Assembly (NCBI GenBank): GCA_030562195.1
Contig: JAUJPP010000004.1
Span: 1,276,179 to 1,340,178, forward strand
Direction of reading: 5' to 3'
Length of the DNA: 64,000 nt
Origin: Nipponacmea schrenckii
Lineage: Eukaryota > Mollusca > Gastropoda > Lottiidae
Positions 1-10,510 of the stretch are shown in pieces. A model generated the notes under the pieces. That model was not told the DNA's origin and ran no database searches. It was given only the letters and a program-made list of their open reading frames with translations. The translations under genes were made by a program, and so were the position numbers. How positions within the stretch are numbered: the stretch's first letter is position 1; each line of letters begins with the position of its first letter.

Positions 1-1634
1 TTTTCAGACCTGACTAATTTGCTGTTTTTTAAAGATATTTTCTGAGACGACATCATTAAACCGATTCTGTGTTATATGTCTAAAGTAAAGATACTAATGT
101 TTTAAAGGGGCCCAGGCTTGGATTTTTAGGGGTCGTTTTGGGCCTTTGTTACATTTAAACATTCCTCAGAAATACTCAAGCTCTAAGAAAATCGCAAAAT
201 ACCTTGAAATTTGCCTCAAACAAAAAATTTCACTTTTCATTTTTTTTCCGTGCTGTACGGGGCTGATCTCCAGTCTGAAAATTGTGTGTCCTGTTGACAA
301 AGTCTACAATTGAAAAATGCGTTGTAGTCTGTCATATAGATGACCGCTATTGCACGACGGGAAGGATAACTCTTTGATTACCAAGACGAACCGTTTTCCA
401 ATATGGCGGGACGTTCGTAATTTCTTAAGTCATTATGATTTTTCAAACACGGATAATTATGGATACACATGGATTTGAAGGCTCAAATTTCAAAGGTAAG
501 CTCTGTAGACTATTTCTGATTAGCTAACCAAAAGATTTCTTGTGTTTGAGGCTGTCGGATGATTGTCCGAACCAAATAAAGCCTGGGCCGCTTTAAGTAG
601 AGAGACAAAACAACTTTTGACGCATGAAAAGTTCAAAGCTTCTAATGTTTTATGGAATGCGATTGCAGACAAAACATTATGTAAGATGTTTAGTTTTAGA
701 TTTAATATTTGACTTTTGTTAGATATGTTTTGTGTTTTCACATTAAACATGAAACATATGAATTGTTACGTACGTCTTGTATATTACTGGTATGTTAACG
801 GGCAACTTTTAACTTATTACATAAAATATCTGTATTATCTACATAACATTAGTGAATTAGATATTTCTATATAGCATAGACTTTAGGTAATAATGCCCTT
901 CCGTCTGGACTAGATGTCAATTTAATGTTGTTCAAGTTGGAATCATTGCTTAATTAACACACATTCAATTATTCTATTACCAGTTGTTCTATCAATTTGG
1001 TTTCTATTTTGAGCTGCTGTCAAATAATTAATAATCAAGATTTCAAGAATCTAATTGACTAATTAAGTTGAATTAAAAATCAATTTTACTAATTGACAGA
1101 AACATTGAAATTATATTTAAGGGGCATTTTGTTTTTTTGTAAGTCAATTTGTTTTTGGCTTTAATTTATGAATTATATAAAGCGTATTGTGTCCCTGAAC
1201 GTATCTAAATGTTTTAACTAAATAAATCCAACTGTTAATTTTTAAACATCAAAACTATTTAAACATTACAACATTACGTGAAACTTTTAACGTTCGTTAT
1301 TGATTTTGATTGGTGTGTGTAAGAAACTACTGTACGGAGTTTAACAAATAAACACGTTATTATAGAGAATATATCTCCTACTTATTCTCAAGGTTTCAAC
1401 TAATAATATTGAATCATTCTAAACTTTAACAACAAAATTAGGTCAAACAGATTTAATTAACAATTAGTACGTTCTATGTTTAATTAACCAGTTTAAAACA
1501 AATTCAGTAGATATACATTGATGTAAATAAAATATTTCCGTTGATAATATATGATGTTTTTGATAATGAAATGATCAGTCGATTTAAGTTAATTTTTGGC
1601 AGGTTATAGAATACTATTTTAATAGTCTCTTTTG
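1..1634. other. AT-rich DNA without a recognisable gene
   Basis: I see no coding exon, repeat array or RNA gene in this stretch. The only sizeable open frame (about 520-750, minus) has no motif I recognise and has the composition of chance AT-rich sequence. The final bases are the left copy of the target-site duplication of the adjoining LINE. Confidence 0.5.
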
Positions 1635-1650
1635 TTTATAATCTGTATAT
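1635..1650. repeat. Target-site duplication, left copy
   Basis: TTTATAATCTGTATAT lies immediately next to the 3' tail of the minus-strand LINE and is identical to 6088-6103. Its 16-bp length is typical of target-primed reverse transcription. Confidence 0.9.
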
Positions 1651-1791
1651 AAATAAATAAATCTTTATTCAGTTTCTTAAGGTCGGTGACCCATACAACA
1701 ATGAAATGCAAAGCTTTAACAACAAAATATGTATAAATATTATAAATATATATATATCACAAGATGGCTGGTGGAGGTTGAGACCGTCTCT

Positions 1792-3828
1792 TTAAGCGGG
1801 CCTAAATGTCAGAGCTATTTCAATATAGCTCGCTACTGATTGCAGCAGACGACAATCACTGGTTTGACCCAGTTCATTTAAGATGAAGGGGAGATAATAC
1901 TGTTTCCAGTTAAAACAAGAAATGTATTTCTCTCTTAATGAGCTTAGTTTTGAACAAACAAACATGAAATGAAATTGTGTCTGATCACCATTTTTACATA
2001 ATGGGCATATTGGACTTTGAACAAGACCTCTTCTATAAAGATTAGTTGCAAGGGGAAGAATGTTTAACCTTAACCTTGTAATTTGCCTTTTCTTTTTAAT
2101 GCTTAAATTGCAGGTAATATAATTTTCCTGAGAGAGTTCAAATTTGAATTTTGTATATGTACAAAGACTTTCACATAAACTGAGATGGGAGGACCACTCC
2201 TGTATATTTATATTCTTAAGTCTTTCTTTCACCATAACAATAAAATGTTTTATATTTCCAATAGTGTCAACATGAAATATATAACTAAATCCCAAGGAGA
2301 ACAACAACAGGCGAATCTGGCTTACCCAGTTTACTCTACCTAGGTTATCCAATTTGTAGAGCATAAGGTATACCTGCTTTGGGTATCTGCTGATTGGCAT
2401 ATTAATTATCTTGCACCAATACCTAATTGCAGATGACATATAGTGTATGCTTACATAATTTCTTCCACATTCACCAAGAGAGGCTGATGTTGGTGAACTT
2501 TTGTGGATGCCAAGCAAGAATTTACAAAAAGAGGCCTGAACTCTTTCTATATCTGGCCTGTATTGAAACCCCCCAAAATTTTGGGAGCCATATAGTAAGA
2601 TAGGTAAGATTATCCTGTCAAATATTTTAAATGAGGTGTACATTGAAGGGTGTCCTACTTTGTATATCAAAGATTTAATAGGGATGAGCGCCTTTTCAGC
2701 CTTTGTTGTTAACTCCTTGAGACATTTAGACCAGTTTAGCCTAGAGGAAAAGGTTACACCTAAATAGCTGTAATAGGTAACACATTCAAGTTTGTCGCCC
2801 ATATAATACCATTTTTCATAGTTTTTGATTACCCCCCCGTTTCTAAAGACTATGATTTTAGTTTTGCTAGTGTTGACACTTAACTCATATGCCTTACAAA
2901 ATTTTTCCAATACAAATATCTTATGTTGGAGATCTCCTACAGTGTCAGACATTAAGCTAAGGTCATCTGCATAGAGCAATGCCAATATATCTGCTGCCTC
3001 CTGCACTGTGAAAATACCTCTTACATTGTTCTCTTCAAGACATTCTAAGATCTGATTAATGTAATAACAAAACAATAAAGGGCTTAGGACACACCCTTGG
3101 CGTACTCCAGTAGAGCATGAGAAATATGGTGTTGTTCTGTTTCCTAACTTTATACAGGCTGATACAGATCTATACATATTACTTAACGCATTATGTAATC
3201 TACCCTCAATGCCTTTGGAAAGAAGCAGAGACATTAATTTCTGTCGGTTCAAAGAGTCAAACGCTTTCTTAAAATCCACAAACAGGCAAAAGAATCTTCC
3301 TTTTGACTTACTCAAATACTTCTCGATAAGGCCATTGAGGGTAAATATTTGATCTATGGTTGAATACTTAGGTCTGAAACCTGCTTGACCCTCATTATAC
3401 ATATTATTCAAATCTGACCATTGCTGGAGTCTATTATTTAGAACTGAGGCATACATTTTACTCATGCAATCTAACAGTGAAATGCCTCTATAGTTGCTTG
3501 TGTCTGCAAATGATCCATTCTTGTGCAGAGGGACAATTAAGGCTTCCGACCAGCTTTCAGGAAAATAACTCTGTGAATCAAATATTCTATTAAACAATTT
3601 GCATAGAATGGGGGTGAAGAGATCTACACCACATTTAAACACATCTATGCAAAGACCATCAGGGCCAGGGGAGGTACCAGCCTTCATGCCTCTTATGACT
3701 CTTGCAACTTCAGGTTCTGTTATATAATCATTTAGTATCTCTAGATGATTTTGAACATTTGCATTAGACAAATTAAGGGGCTGGCTATAGTCAACATTTT
3801 TTGCAGCCGAGTCGGGGTTTAGAATTTT
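1792..3828 (-). pseudogene. LINE ORF2, reverse transcriptase half
   Basis: An open frame of about 660 codons encodes the reverse transcriptase. Counting from codon 3771, palm motif A (FVDFKKAFDSLNR) is at about residues 163-176, motif B (GVRQGCVLSPLLF) at about 222-234 and the catalytic YADD at about 267-270. The post-RT region ends with CPLCKNGDQTQFHFMFVC, a CxxC...H...C knuckle. All key polymerase residues are present. The frame stays open upstream to an A6 run (3825-3830), where it is one nucleotide out of register with the endonuclease half; removing one A would restore continuity, so this is either a 1-nt insertion or an assembly error. The enzyme would copy the LINE RNA onto nicked target DNA in the nucleus. 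Apart from the shift this half shows no damage. Confidence 0.93.
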
Positions 3829-5260
3829 TTGGGAAATAGCTCACCCACTGTTGGGGTTCAATATTGTTAGTGACTTGCGGTTTTCTTCTAAAACTACGCA
3901 ATGTGTTCCAAAACGTGGCCTTGTCTTCAATATTTATCAATAACTGTGAATAAACCTCCTGCTTGTGCGCTTTTTGCCTTGCATTGCATAAATTTTTGAA
4001 GTCTCTTTTACTTTGTTTATAGTTTGTTAATGTATCAAAACAATTTGTGAGCCTAAAACGATTCAAGTATTCATACTTGATATTTTTTGCTTTTTGACAA
4101 TCATGATCAAACCATTTAGGTTGAGACACATAAGGCTTCCTAAAATTTTGAGCAGGAATTTTACTTTCAGTTGTACAACAATCTTTGATAAATTTTGTTA
4201 ATAATTCTAAAGCTTTGGTGACATTTTCAGTTAAAAGGTTTTCAAAGTCTGTGCTAAAGGCTGTGAAATTCTTAGAGAATTTTTCCATAAATAACTTAGA
4301 AGTCTTTGAATTCCACCTGATTCTGTCATATGGTGTAGTAGTGTCTTGGTTTTGTAAACTTACTTCAGACCATAAACACCCTACGGCAAAAACAAGCGGG
4401 AAGTGGTCCGACTCTGTACGTGAATCCACCTTAAAGGAAGTTACATTGTCAAAAAAGCTTGATGAAACCGCTGTATAATCTACAACACTCGCACCGTTGT
4501 ACTTAACACATGTAAATTCTCCACTTCTATCATCACGTGAGCGGCCATTTAATAAATGGATGTTCCACAGTTGGCACAGTTCTAGAAGTCGTCTACCATA
4601 ATTATTAGTATCTTCATCTTTTGACGTTCGGTTCTGCCTAAAAGAATCTTCATTATAAATGGCATCCTCAAGTCCCGGAATGTACTTTGTTGAATCATCA
4701 TTCAGAAAGTCAGGTTGTTCTGCGGTTCTGGCATTGAAGTCGCCTGTTAATAGAATAAAGTCTGAAGGATTATTTGCAAGAACTTTATGTATGTCCTCCT
4801 CAAGGCTGTCAAAACCATCAATATCATTATGGATTGGTGAAGATTCTGGTGCAATGTAGACAAAACCAGCTATCAGATTATTAATCCACCCAAAAAAGGA
4901 CTGGTCGAGTTTTAAAAATATCTTCTCTTCACAATTATACTGTAGCCGTTGAATACCATTTTTATAACGTTCTTTGTAAAGCACAATAACACCCCCTCTG
5001 GGTTTGTCTCTGACACAATTTTCTAGTATATAGTTTGGAAATATGTTTTTTAAGTTTTGCTCTATTTCTTTTCCACACCATGTTTCAATAAGACAAATAA
5101 CATCAAACTTTAGTAAATAGTTCACAAAATCACTGTCAGATAACTTGTTTTTTAGACCATTTACATTCCAAGTTAAGAATTTTAAGTTTTTAATCTCCCT
5201 ACCAGTGTTATTGTTTTGGGTGCCATGTTTGTCACGTGTCTGGGTGCCACCTGCTTTACA
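3791..5260 (-). pseudogene. LINE ORF2, APE-type endonuclease half
   Basis: This is an exonuclease-endonuclease-phosphatase domain that would nick target DNA to prime reverse transcription. Motifs in order are TWNVNGL (about 5150-5173), the metal-binding Glu in CLIETW, GDFNAR and the terminal SDHFPL. The frame begins directly after a UGA at 5261-5263 and has no ATG until about 280 codons past position 5125, downstream of the whole catalytic domain, so it cannot start at its own AUG. It is in the same frame as ORF1, with only that UGA between them. It ends with a frameshift at the A6 run 3825-3830. Confidence 0.9.
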
Positions 5261-6074
5261 TCAATTTGTCGTCTGCTTCTCAATTTCCTCTAGTGAATAC
5301 ACCTTTTTATCTATAATAAGTTTATCATAACGGAGACTTGAGCTCAAACCCTTTTCTCTTGCCGACAACATATGAGGGATCAACGCCTTTCTTCTTTGCC
5401 GTACTCCAAAGGAAAAATCGTTCATAACTTGCACTTTATTGGAATTCTTCACTTTCTTCTGTTCGTTGAAAATTTTTGGGTTATCGGCGTAATTTTTCAG
5501 CTTCACTAGGACTGATCTTCTCGCGTTATTCAGAGGGACTATTCTTTCTATATCAATGTTTGGCAACCCCAGTTCGGTAGTAAAATATTCACCAACCTTC
5601 ATCTCTACCTCCTCTTGGTTTTTGTTGACCTCTAGACCTGATATGATGATGTTGTTTTGTTTATGTATATTTTCCAAACTTTCCAGCTTCTTTCTAAATT
5701 GCTTATTTTCTTCTTATTTTGCTCGTTTTTTATTCTTCAGAAGACCATTTTCAGATTGTATAGCACAGATATCTTGTTTGATAGATTTTAGATTTCCATT
5801 CAGTTCAGCTATGCTTGCGTTTTAAAAGCTGGTATTCCCCCGCACACTAGATTTGATGTCCGCCATTTCTCTACTGATCGACATCATTGCTTCCGTCAGA
5901 TTTTCATTTGTCTTCCCTGGATCATTACTATTGTTGGTATTTCTTGTTTTCGGGGGTCCGGGGTTTGTTTCTACGTCACCACATGTTGGGGAAATCATCT
6001 TTTGATTTAGAATTACCAAAATAATTTAGAATACTTTCTCTCCGCTTTGAGCACGCTGTCTCTACCTCCGCCAT
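5261..6074 (-). pseudogene. LINE ORF1 with N-terminal 2A-like motif (broken)
   Basis: ORF1 proteins of this type are RNA-binding chaperones. The region has three parts. (1) A start region: an ATG at 6074 in good context opens a short frame, and a second frame (ATG at 5998) carries the 2A-like CGDVETNPGP. (2) A Lys/Glu-rich coiled-coil-like stretch (about 5680-5820). (3) A domain with NNIIISGLE and a basic C-terminal half (5261-5677), matching the layout of L1 ORF1-like (Transposase_22) proteins. Frameshifts separate the 6074 frame from the 2A frame and the 2A frame from the coiled coil (TAA at about 5822), and an in-frame TAA lies at about 5708. The terminal UGA at 5261-5263 is in register with ORF2. 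Confidence 0.8.
5954..5980 (-). other. 2A-like ribosome-skipping motif
   Basis: The codons read GDVETNPGP, a full match to the D(V/I)ExNPGP consensus at which ribosomes skip the Gly-Pro bond. Such motifs are known near the N terminus of ORF1 in several animal LINE clades. Here the open frame upstream of the motif is short unless a 1-nt shift joins it to the ATG at 6074. The sequence match is direct; activity is inference. Confidence 0.85.
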
Positions 6075-6078
6075 CTTG
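6068..6078 (-). promoter_or_regulatory. YY1-like site at the LINE 5' end
   Basis: CAAGATGGCGG occupies element positions +10 to +20 when the TSD defines +1. It matches the YY1 core (AAGATGGCGGC) and overlaps the first ATG (6074). Human L1 has a YY1 site in almost the same position that fixes its transcription start. The function here is inferred. Confidence 0.55.
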
Positions 6079-6087
6079 GAAGTCCTC

Positions 6088-6103
6088 TTTATAATCTGTA
6101 TAT
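6088..6103. repeat. Target-site duplication, right copy
   Basis: TTTATAATCTGTATAT is identical to 1635-1650 and adjoins the 5' end of the LINE, fixing that end at 6087. Confidence 0.9.
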
Positions 6104-6289
6104 GACTTATTGATATTATATATCACTGTTATAATAACAGTATTTATTATTGTATATATTATGATAATTATGTTGTTTATTAATTAAAATGTATTGTATA
6201 TGGTAAAGGTATATATCCCGGGCCCTCCGTCTCTCTATTTTATAAGAGTTGCTTACGAATGGTGTTTTGGATCGGTCAAATTGCAAGAG

Positions 6290-6960
6290 CTGAATATTGT
6301 TTCGAAATGGGTTAAAGACATCTCTGGACGAAACATAAAAACTTCCACGTTAGCTCAGATAGCAGCTAAAATAGACTTTATGCCGAAGAACCTCAAGGCT
6401 TAAGGAGTGCCCCGTGTATGTCAACCAGATGCAAAACATGTCCCTTTATATCAGAAACGCATTATTTTAAGTAACTCTACGAATAAAGGATACCCAATCC
6501 AAGAGCATCTAACATGTGAAAACCCGAATGTAATATACTTAATTTCATGTAAAAAATGTCACAAGCAATATATCGGGGAAACAAAGAACAAATTAGACAC
6601 TCGTTTTAATGGTCACAGATCATATATTAAATTAAAAAAAGACAAGCCTGTTTCTAATCAATTCAATCTTGACCATGATCTCATAATTGAGCGCATAGAA
6701 ATCGACCTGCTGGAAGATGAAAACCGAATTCGATCAATCGTGGGAAGCCCATTGGATTGAGACATTAAATACAGCAAGCCCTATAGGACTTAATGTTCAC
6801 CACAGATTGGGCATAGCACCCTTTGTAGTCCCCTTCAATACAACCAGTAATAAAGCAAGCAAGATAGTTTTTGCCCATTATAAGAATCTTCACGCCAGTT
6901 ATACTGATAGTTAACCCTTTATATGACACGACAAACCAGGAGAAACACACAGCATTTAAA
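6290..6960 (+). pseudogene. Penelope-like element relic with GIY-YIG nuclease domain
   Basis: The translated pieces align with the Penelope copies at 48-53 kb: the RNIK.STLAQ.AAK linker (about 6320-6375), the MSTRC.TCP Cys motif (about 6418), and the GIY-YIG core VIYLISCKKC...QYIGET (about 6528-6590), followed by the Glu-bearing and W.ETLNTA segments to 6914. GIY-YIG nucleases nick DNA for retrotransposition of Penelope elements. At least two frameshifts (near 6400 and 6740) and the loss of the reverse transcriptase make this a dead 5'-truncated copy. It is on the opposite strand to the later copies and more diverged, so probably older. Confidence 0.85.
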
Positions 6961-7169
6961 GAACGTTTATTATCAAACGAACATGGACAACTAAATCAAG
7001 GGAGATAATTACAAACGTTGGCTCATGACAATACAAAGCCACAAACATCATTAGGACTCAGACCAGTAAAACATTTTATGCTAATGTAGTGGTTAACTTT
7101 CATTTTGTTTAGTTCAAAATTTTCATGGTCATGCTATATTGAAATTTTGTACAGAAACCAAGTATTGGC

Positions 7170-7354
7170 CAGGCTTTCATGTGACATACAGGAAAGCTTT
7201 CAACGAGATTTCTGGAAAAAGTTATGGAAGGTTGAATTTCTCTCAGTACACCAATTCATTTGCCATCTATTTCCATGTTAAATCACAAAATTCAACCTTC
7301 CATAACTTCCAGAAATCTTGTTGAAAACTTTCCAATATGTCATATGAAAGCCTG
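7170..7354. repeat. Fold-back inverted repeat
   Basis: Arms at 7170-7240 and 7287-7354 are reverse complements of each other with a few mismatches and small gaps, around a loop of about 45 bp. The outer ends read CAGGCTTTCAT and ATGAAAGCCTG. Only the right arm and loop part occur in the related segment near 10830-10920, so the palindrome either formed after that duplication or was lost there. Confidence 0.75.
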
Positions 7355-8748
7355 TGTTTACAACATACCTGCTACACACTTACTGTCTTATGTAGATAGA
7401 CTATCTAAAAACATGGCCAGTGAAGCAGGAGGCGATAGAAAAAGATTGAGAGAAAATTCTACGCAATCCGAAGTTGATCCCCTTATTGACATAACTGAAT
7501 TTTCTGAAGTGGTCGATAGCTTAAAAAGAAAAATGGATTCAATGATGACTAAGGACGACATGAAAGAAATGATGGGTGATATGATTGGTGTGATATATAA
7601 ACAGGTGAAGGACTCATTTCAAACTGACTTGAAGGTTATAGTTGATGAAACCAATGAGGTGAGAGAGCGAACAGACATGAATTATGAACAGATTAACGAT
7701 TTAAATACGGAGATGAGCAAACTAAAGTGTGAATTGGTAACTATGAAGGACAAACTAAAGGCCTTGCAAACCCAGACAAATAATAGCATGAAAATGGCAA
7801 ACTATAACGAACAATATAGCCGAAAAAACAATATTAAAATTCTAAATATTCCGGAATCACAAAATGAGAAGGTGCTAGATAAAGTTATTAGTATAATTAA
7901 AGAGACAACAGGAACTCAACTCCCCCAAAACGAGATTACTGCAGCCCACAGACTTCCATCCAAATATAAAGACAAGCCTAGGCCTGTAATAGCTGAAATT
8001 CAGAAACAGTGATATTAAACGCAATATTATGAAAAACCGTGCAGAATTCTTCAGAAATGGCATCAAGGTGTTTGATGATATAAAGAACTTGAACGCTGGT
8101 TTAATAAATAGACTGAAAAGGATGAAGGTGGTTGAAGGAGCATGGTACTTCAATGGATCAGTGTACGCTAAGGCAGAGGGCAAAGCAAGAGTAAAAGTAG
8201 ACATTTTTGATGAAGTGAACTCCATTATTACAGAAATCAATCGGGCTCCGGAAGATAAGAAACATTACAAGGTGCCTGTACAAAGTACTGCAAAATAGGA
8301 AATCAGGTTGGTACATAACATAATACACATGCGAAAGTACCGGACTACAGTGTTGACGCACTTGGGTGTGATATGCTACTATGATATAGCCTGCTCTGTT
8401 AAAATTACAACAAGATAATACAAACTAACTGGTTTCAGTAATAGTATACCAAGGCTTTTTTTTTAGTATAATAGCTTTGTCCAGATAGCGATATACTATG
8501 ATAATATGTCGAAGGGTTAGTACACCATAACGATACAGTTTTTTATGTTAAAGCAGTAGTATACCATGACAACACCGTGTGATTTGGTGAAAGGGCAGTG
8601 AACTATGATAAATGTAACACTGTTACGTTAAAGTATTACTACACCCAAATCTGTACATTATGATAGGTTTTGCTGTGTAAAGTAGGTGCCTACTTCGACA
8701 AATTTCTGAAATGCTGAATATTGATTAAGAATTATATTATTATCTGCT
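7276..8748 (+). repeat. Duplicated LINE segment, copy 1
   Basis: This segment is highly similar to 10829-12400, covering the 5' leader, ORF1 and a non-coding trailer with degenerate short repeats (tracts like AGTAGTATACCATGA). Copy 1 lacks about 120 bp present in copy 2 (about 11866-12000) after ORF1, and copy 2 lacks 15 bp within ORF1. The segment runs into the N gap. Confidence 0.85.
7413..8298 (+). CDS. L1-like ORF1 protein, copy 1, with +1 frame change
   Basis: The likely start is the ATG at 7413 (MASEAGG); the longer open frame upstream is fold-back repeat. In order the protein has an acidic/basic N terminus, a long heptad-rich coiled coil (about 7500-7790), an RRM-like start with YSRKNNIKILNIPE, and after the frame change a basic C-terminal domain (AEFFRNGIKVFDDI...AKAEGKARVKV). 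This is the Transposase_22/L1 ORF1p layout of an RNA-binding trimer. The zero frame ends CAG TGA (8010-8012) and the +1 frame continues without a stop to TAG at 8296-8298. The same change sits at the same place in copy 2. It could be an inherited mutation or programmed +1 frameshifting. Confidence 0.85.
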
Positions 8749-9248
8749 NNNNNNNNNNNNNNNNNNNNNNNNNNNNNNNNNNNNNNNNNNNNNNNNNNNN
8801 NNNNNNNNNNNNNNNNNNNNNNNNNNNNNNNNNNNNNNNNNNNNNNNNNNNNNNNNNNNNNNNNNNNNNNNNNNNNNNNNNNNNNNNNNNNNNNNNNNNN
8901 NNNNNNNNNNNNNNNNNNNNNNNNNNNNNNNNNNNNNNNNNNNNNNNNNNNNNNNNNNNNNNNNNNNNNNNNNNNNNNNNNNNNNNNNNNNNNNNNNNNN
9001 NNNNNNNNNNNNNNNNNNNNNNNNNNNNNNNNNNNNNNNNNNNNNNNNNNNNNNNNNNNNNNNNNNNNNNNNNNNNNNNNNNNNNNNNNNNNNNNNNNNN
9101 NNNNNNNNNNNNNNNNNNNNNNNNNNNNNNNNNNNNNNNNNNNNNNNNNNNNNNNNNNNNNNNNNNNNNNNNNNNNNNNNNNNNNNNNNNNNNNNNNNNN
9201 NNNNNNNNNNNNNNNNNNNNNNNNNNNNNNNNNNNNNNNNNNNNNNNN
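8749..9248. other. Assembly gap (500 N)
   Basis: Exactly 500 unknown bases, the usual sign of a placeholder of arbitrary size. Open frames spanning it are artefacts. Confidence 0.99.
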
Positions 9249-9513
9249 TCATCATCGGTGGTGACATATAGCCCATAAACTGAGCCTGGGGTCCTTGAGC
9301 TCCAAGTGGATAGTGTTGATAACACGGCATCGGCGTAGAATGTAGTTGATATTGTAAAGATAAGTTGTTATTCGTTGCATTCATTCTTGGTATTGTAACA
9401 TTCGTTGGTTCTTTCACCTGTATTTTGGTGTGACTTTCGCCACTTAAATTTATATTCGAATGGTTGAATGACCTTTGACCGAACTTAGATTTAACCAATC
9501 AGGGGGCTTCCAT
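9249..9513 (-). pseudogene. N-terminal fragment of a LINE ORF1 (cut by gap)
   Basis: An ATG at 9513 is followed four codons later by TGA, after which the same frame runs open into the gap. The peptide is rich in Asn, Ser, Gln, Pro and Met (for example PQAQFMGYMSPPMM), a low-complexity composition I associate with the N terminus of ORF1 proteins of invertebrate LINEs. No catalytic motif is visible. The assignment rests on composition and on LINE fragments nearby. Confidence 0.4.
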
Positions 9514-9970
9514 CCCCTGCGATGGGTAATATGGCGCGATTAATTGGTGCATTCTAAGACGTAGGCCCTATTAGACTAGCTTATCAAGTCCGCTCAAATA
9601 GAATATATGGCTGTTTCGTCAACCGCTAATAAATTATTTCTTTATTATGGATTCAATATAGACACCGAAGAAGGTCTTTACTAGAAAAATGTGTGTTTGA
9701 TATGTGGAATGTCCTTTGTGCCAGGGTTTTTCATTGGCTGTTCTGTATCAGTTCAAATTAAGTGGATCGGTTAGGTCGTTGGAACAGTTCGTATTGAAGG
9801 GCAGTGTTAGACCTTACTACCTTACTGTAGTGGTTACGTCAATAGCTAATAAAAACATTCGAAACGAAACTAATAAAATACGAACGAAAGTTAGGTCTAT
9901 ATTTTAATTAGACTGTCGTTGGGGCAGATATAAATAAACAATCTAAAGGCGTATATCCATTTCTGGGATA

Positions 9971-10510
9971 AATGTGTGTGGAATTCAAAGCAAAATACAA
10001 CTTGGTCTTTTAGAGGCTTTTAAGAATGATTATGATATAATATGTTTATCAGAGACTAAGGCAGATCAACTAAGCGATGTGGTGCTTGAGGGATTCTCAC
10101 AAGTCTGTCTACAGTCTCGAAACCCAAATCACAAACATGGTGGTATACATGGGATGTGTTTATTATTTCGAAGTGACCTTAGTGATAAAATTCAAATCTT
10201 TAATGAATATAAATCAGAATCCATCCTATGATTCAAGCTATTTGGTAGATTAATCTGTGGTTCTGTTTATCTCCCACACGAAGGATCAGACTATTATCAA
10301 TCAAATTTTTCTGAAAACTTGTCTAATGATATTATAAACTTTTCTAATTTATATAATTTACCAAAACGGTTAATTGGTGACTTTAATTCACGAACAGGTG
10401 AACTGAGTGACATATTAAATATTGAGCCTGAAATGATACGTGCTAGTGGTTTGAATAGTCAAACTAACCATTTCTATTGTTGTGAAGGTATAAAGATGGC
10501 GGATAATTAG
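9971..10510 (+). pseudogene. LINE APE endonuclease fragment
   Basis: The sequence reads NVCGIQSK (first EEP motif), DIICLSETK (metal-binding Glu), a frame break near 10230, a GSVYLPHEGS strand and GDFNSRTGELSD (about 10378-10410). These are ordered motifs of an APE-type endonuclease. The stop near 10229 and the loss of the downstream SDH motif and reverse transcriptase make it a relic. It differs from the element at 3.8-5.2 kb. It may belong to the same insertion as the ORF1 fragment before it, but the two are on opposite strands. Confidence 0.8.

Larger units (their letters stand above)
1651..6087 (-). mobile_element. Near full-length APE-type LINE (non-LTR retrotransposon)
   Basis: Seen directly: in order on the minus strand there is a 5' end GAGGACTTCCAAGATGGCGG, an ORF1 region with a 2A-like motif, an endonuclease region, a reverse transcriptase region ending in a Cys/His knuckle, an AATAAA signal (about 1666-1671) and a short ATTT-rich tail. 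Both sides carry the same 16-bp sequence TTTATAATCTGTATAT, so the insertion is bounded precisely and the 5' end appears complete. Total length is about 4.4 kb, which is normal for a LINE. ORF1 has a frameshift and a stop, and ORF2 has one 1-nt shift, so this copy looks inactive but young. The clade is uncertain: the C-terminal CxxC...H...C knuckle resembles the zf-RVT region of L1, I and R1-type elements, while ORF1 has the L1 ORF1-like (Transposase_22) layout. Confidence 0.9.

Noticed and set aside
3825..3836. Programmed -1 frameshift at CCCAAAA in LINE ORF2
   Set aside because: The RT frame is reached by +1; the -1 frame meets a stop two codons later.
4185..4859. Plus-strand open frames over the LINE endonuclease
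   Set aside because: They are shadows of the minus-strand ORF2 and have no motifs.
8721..9498. Long open frames across the gap
   Set aside because: They consist mainly of unknown bases; only the 9249-9513 part on the minus strand has real sequence.
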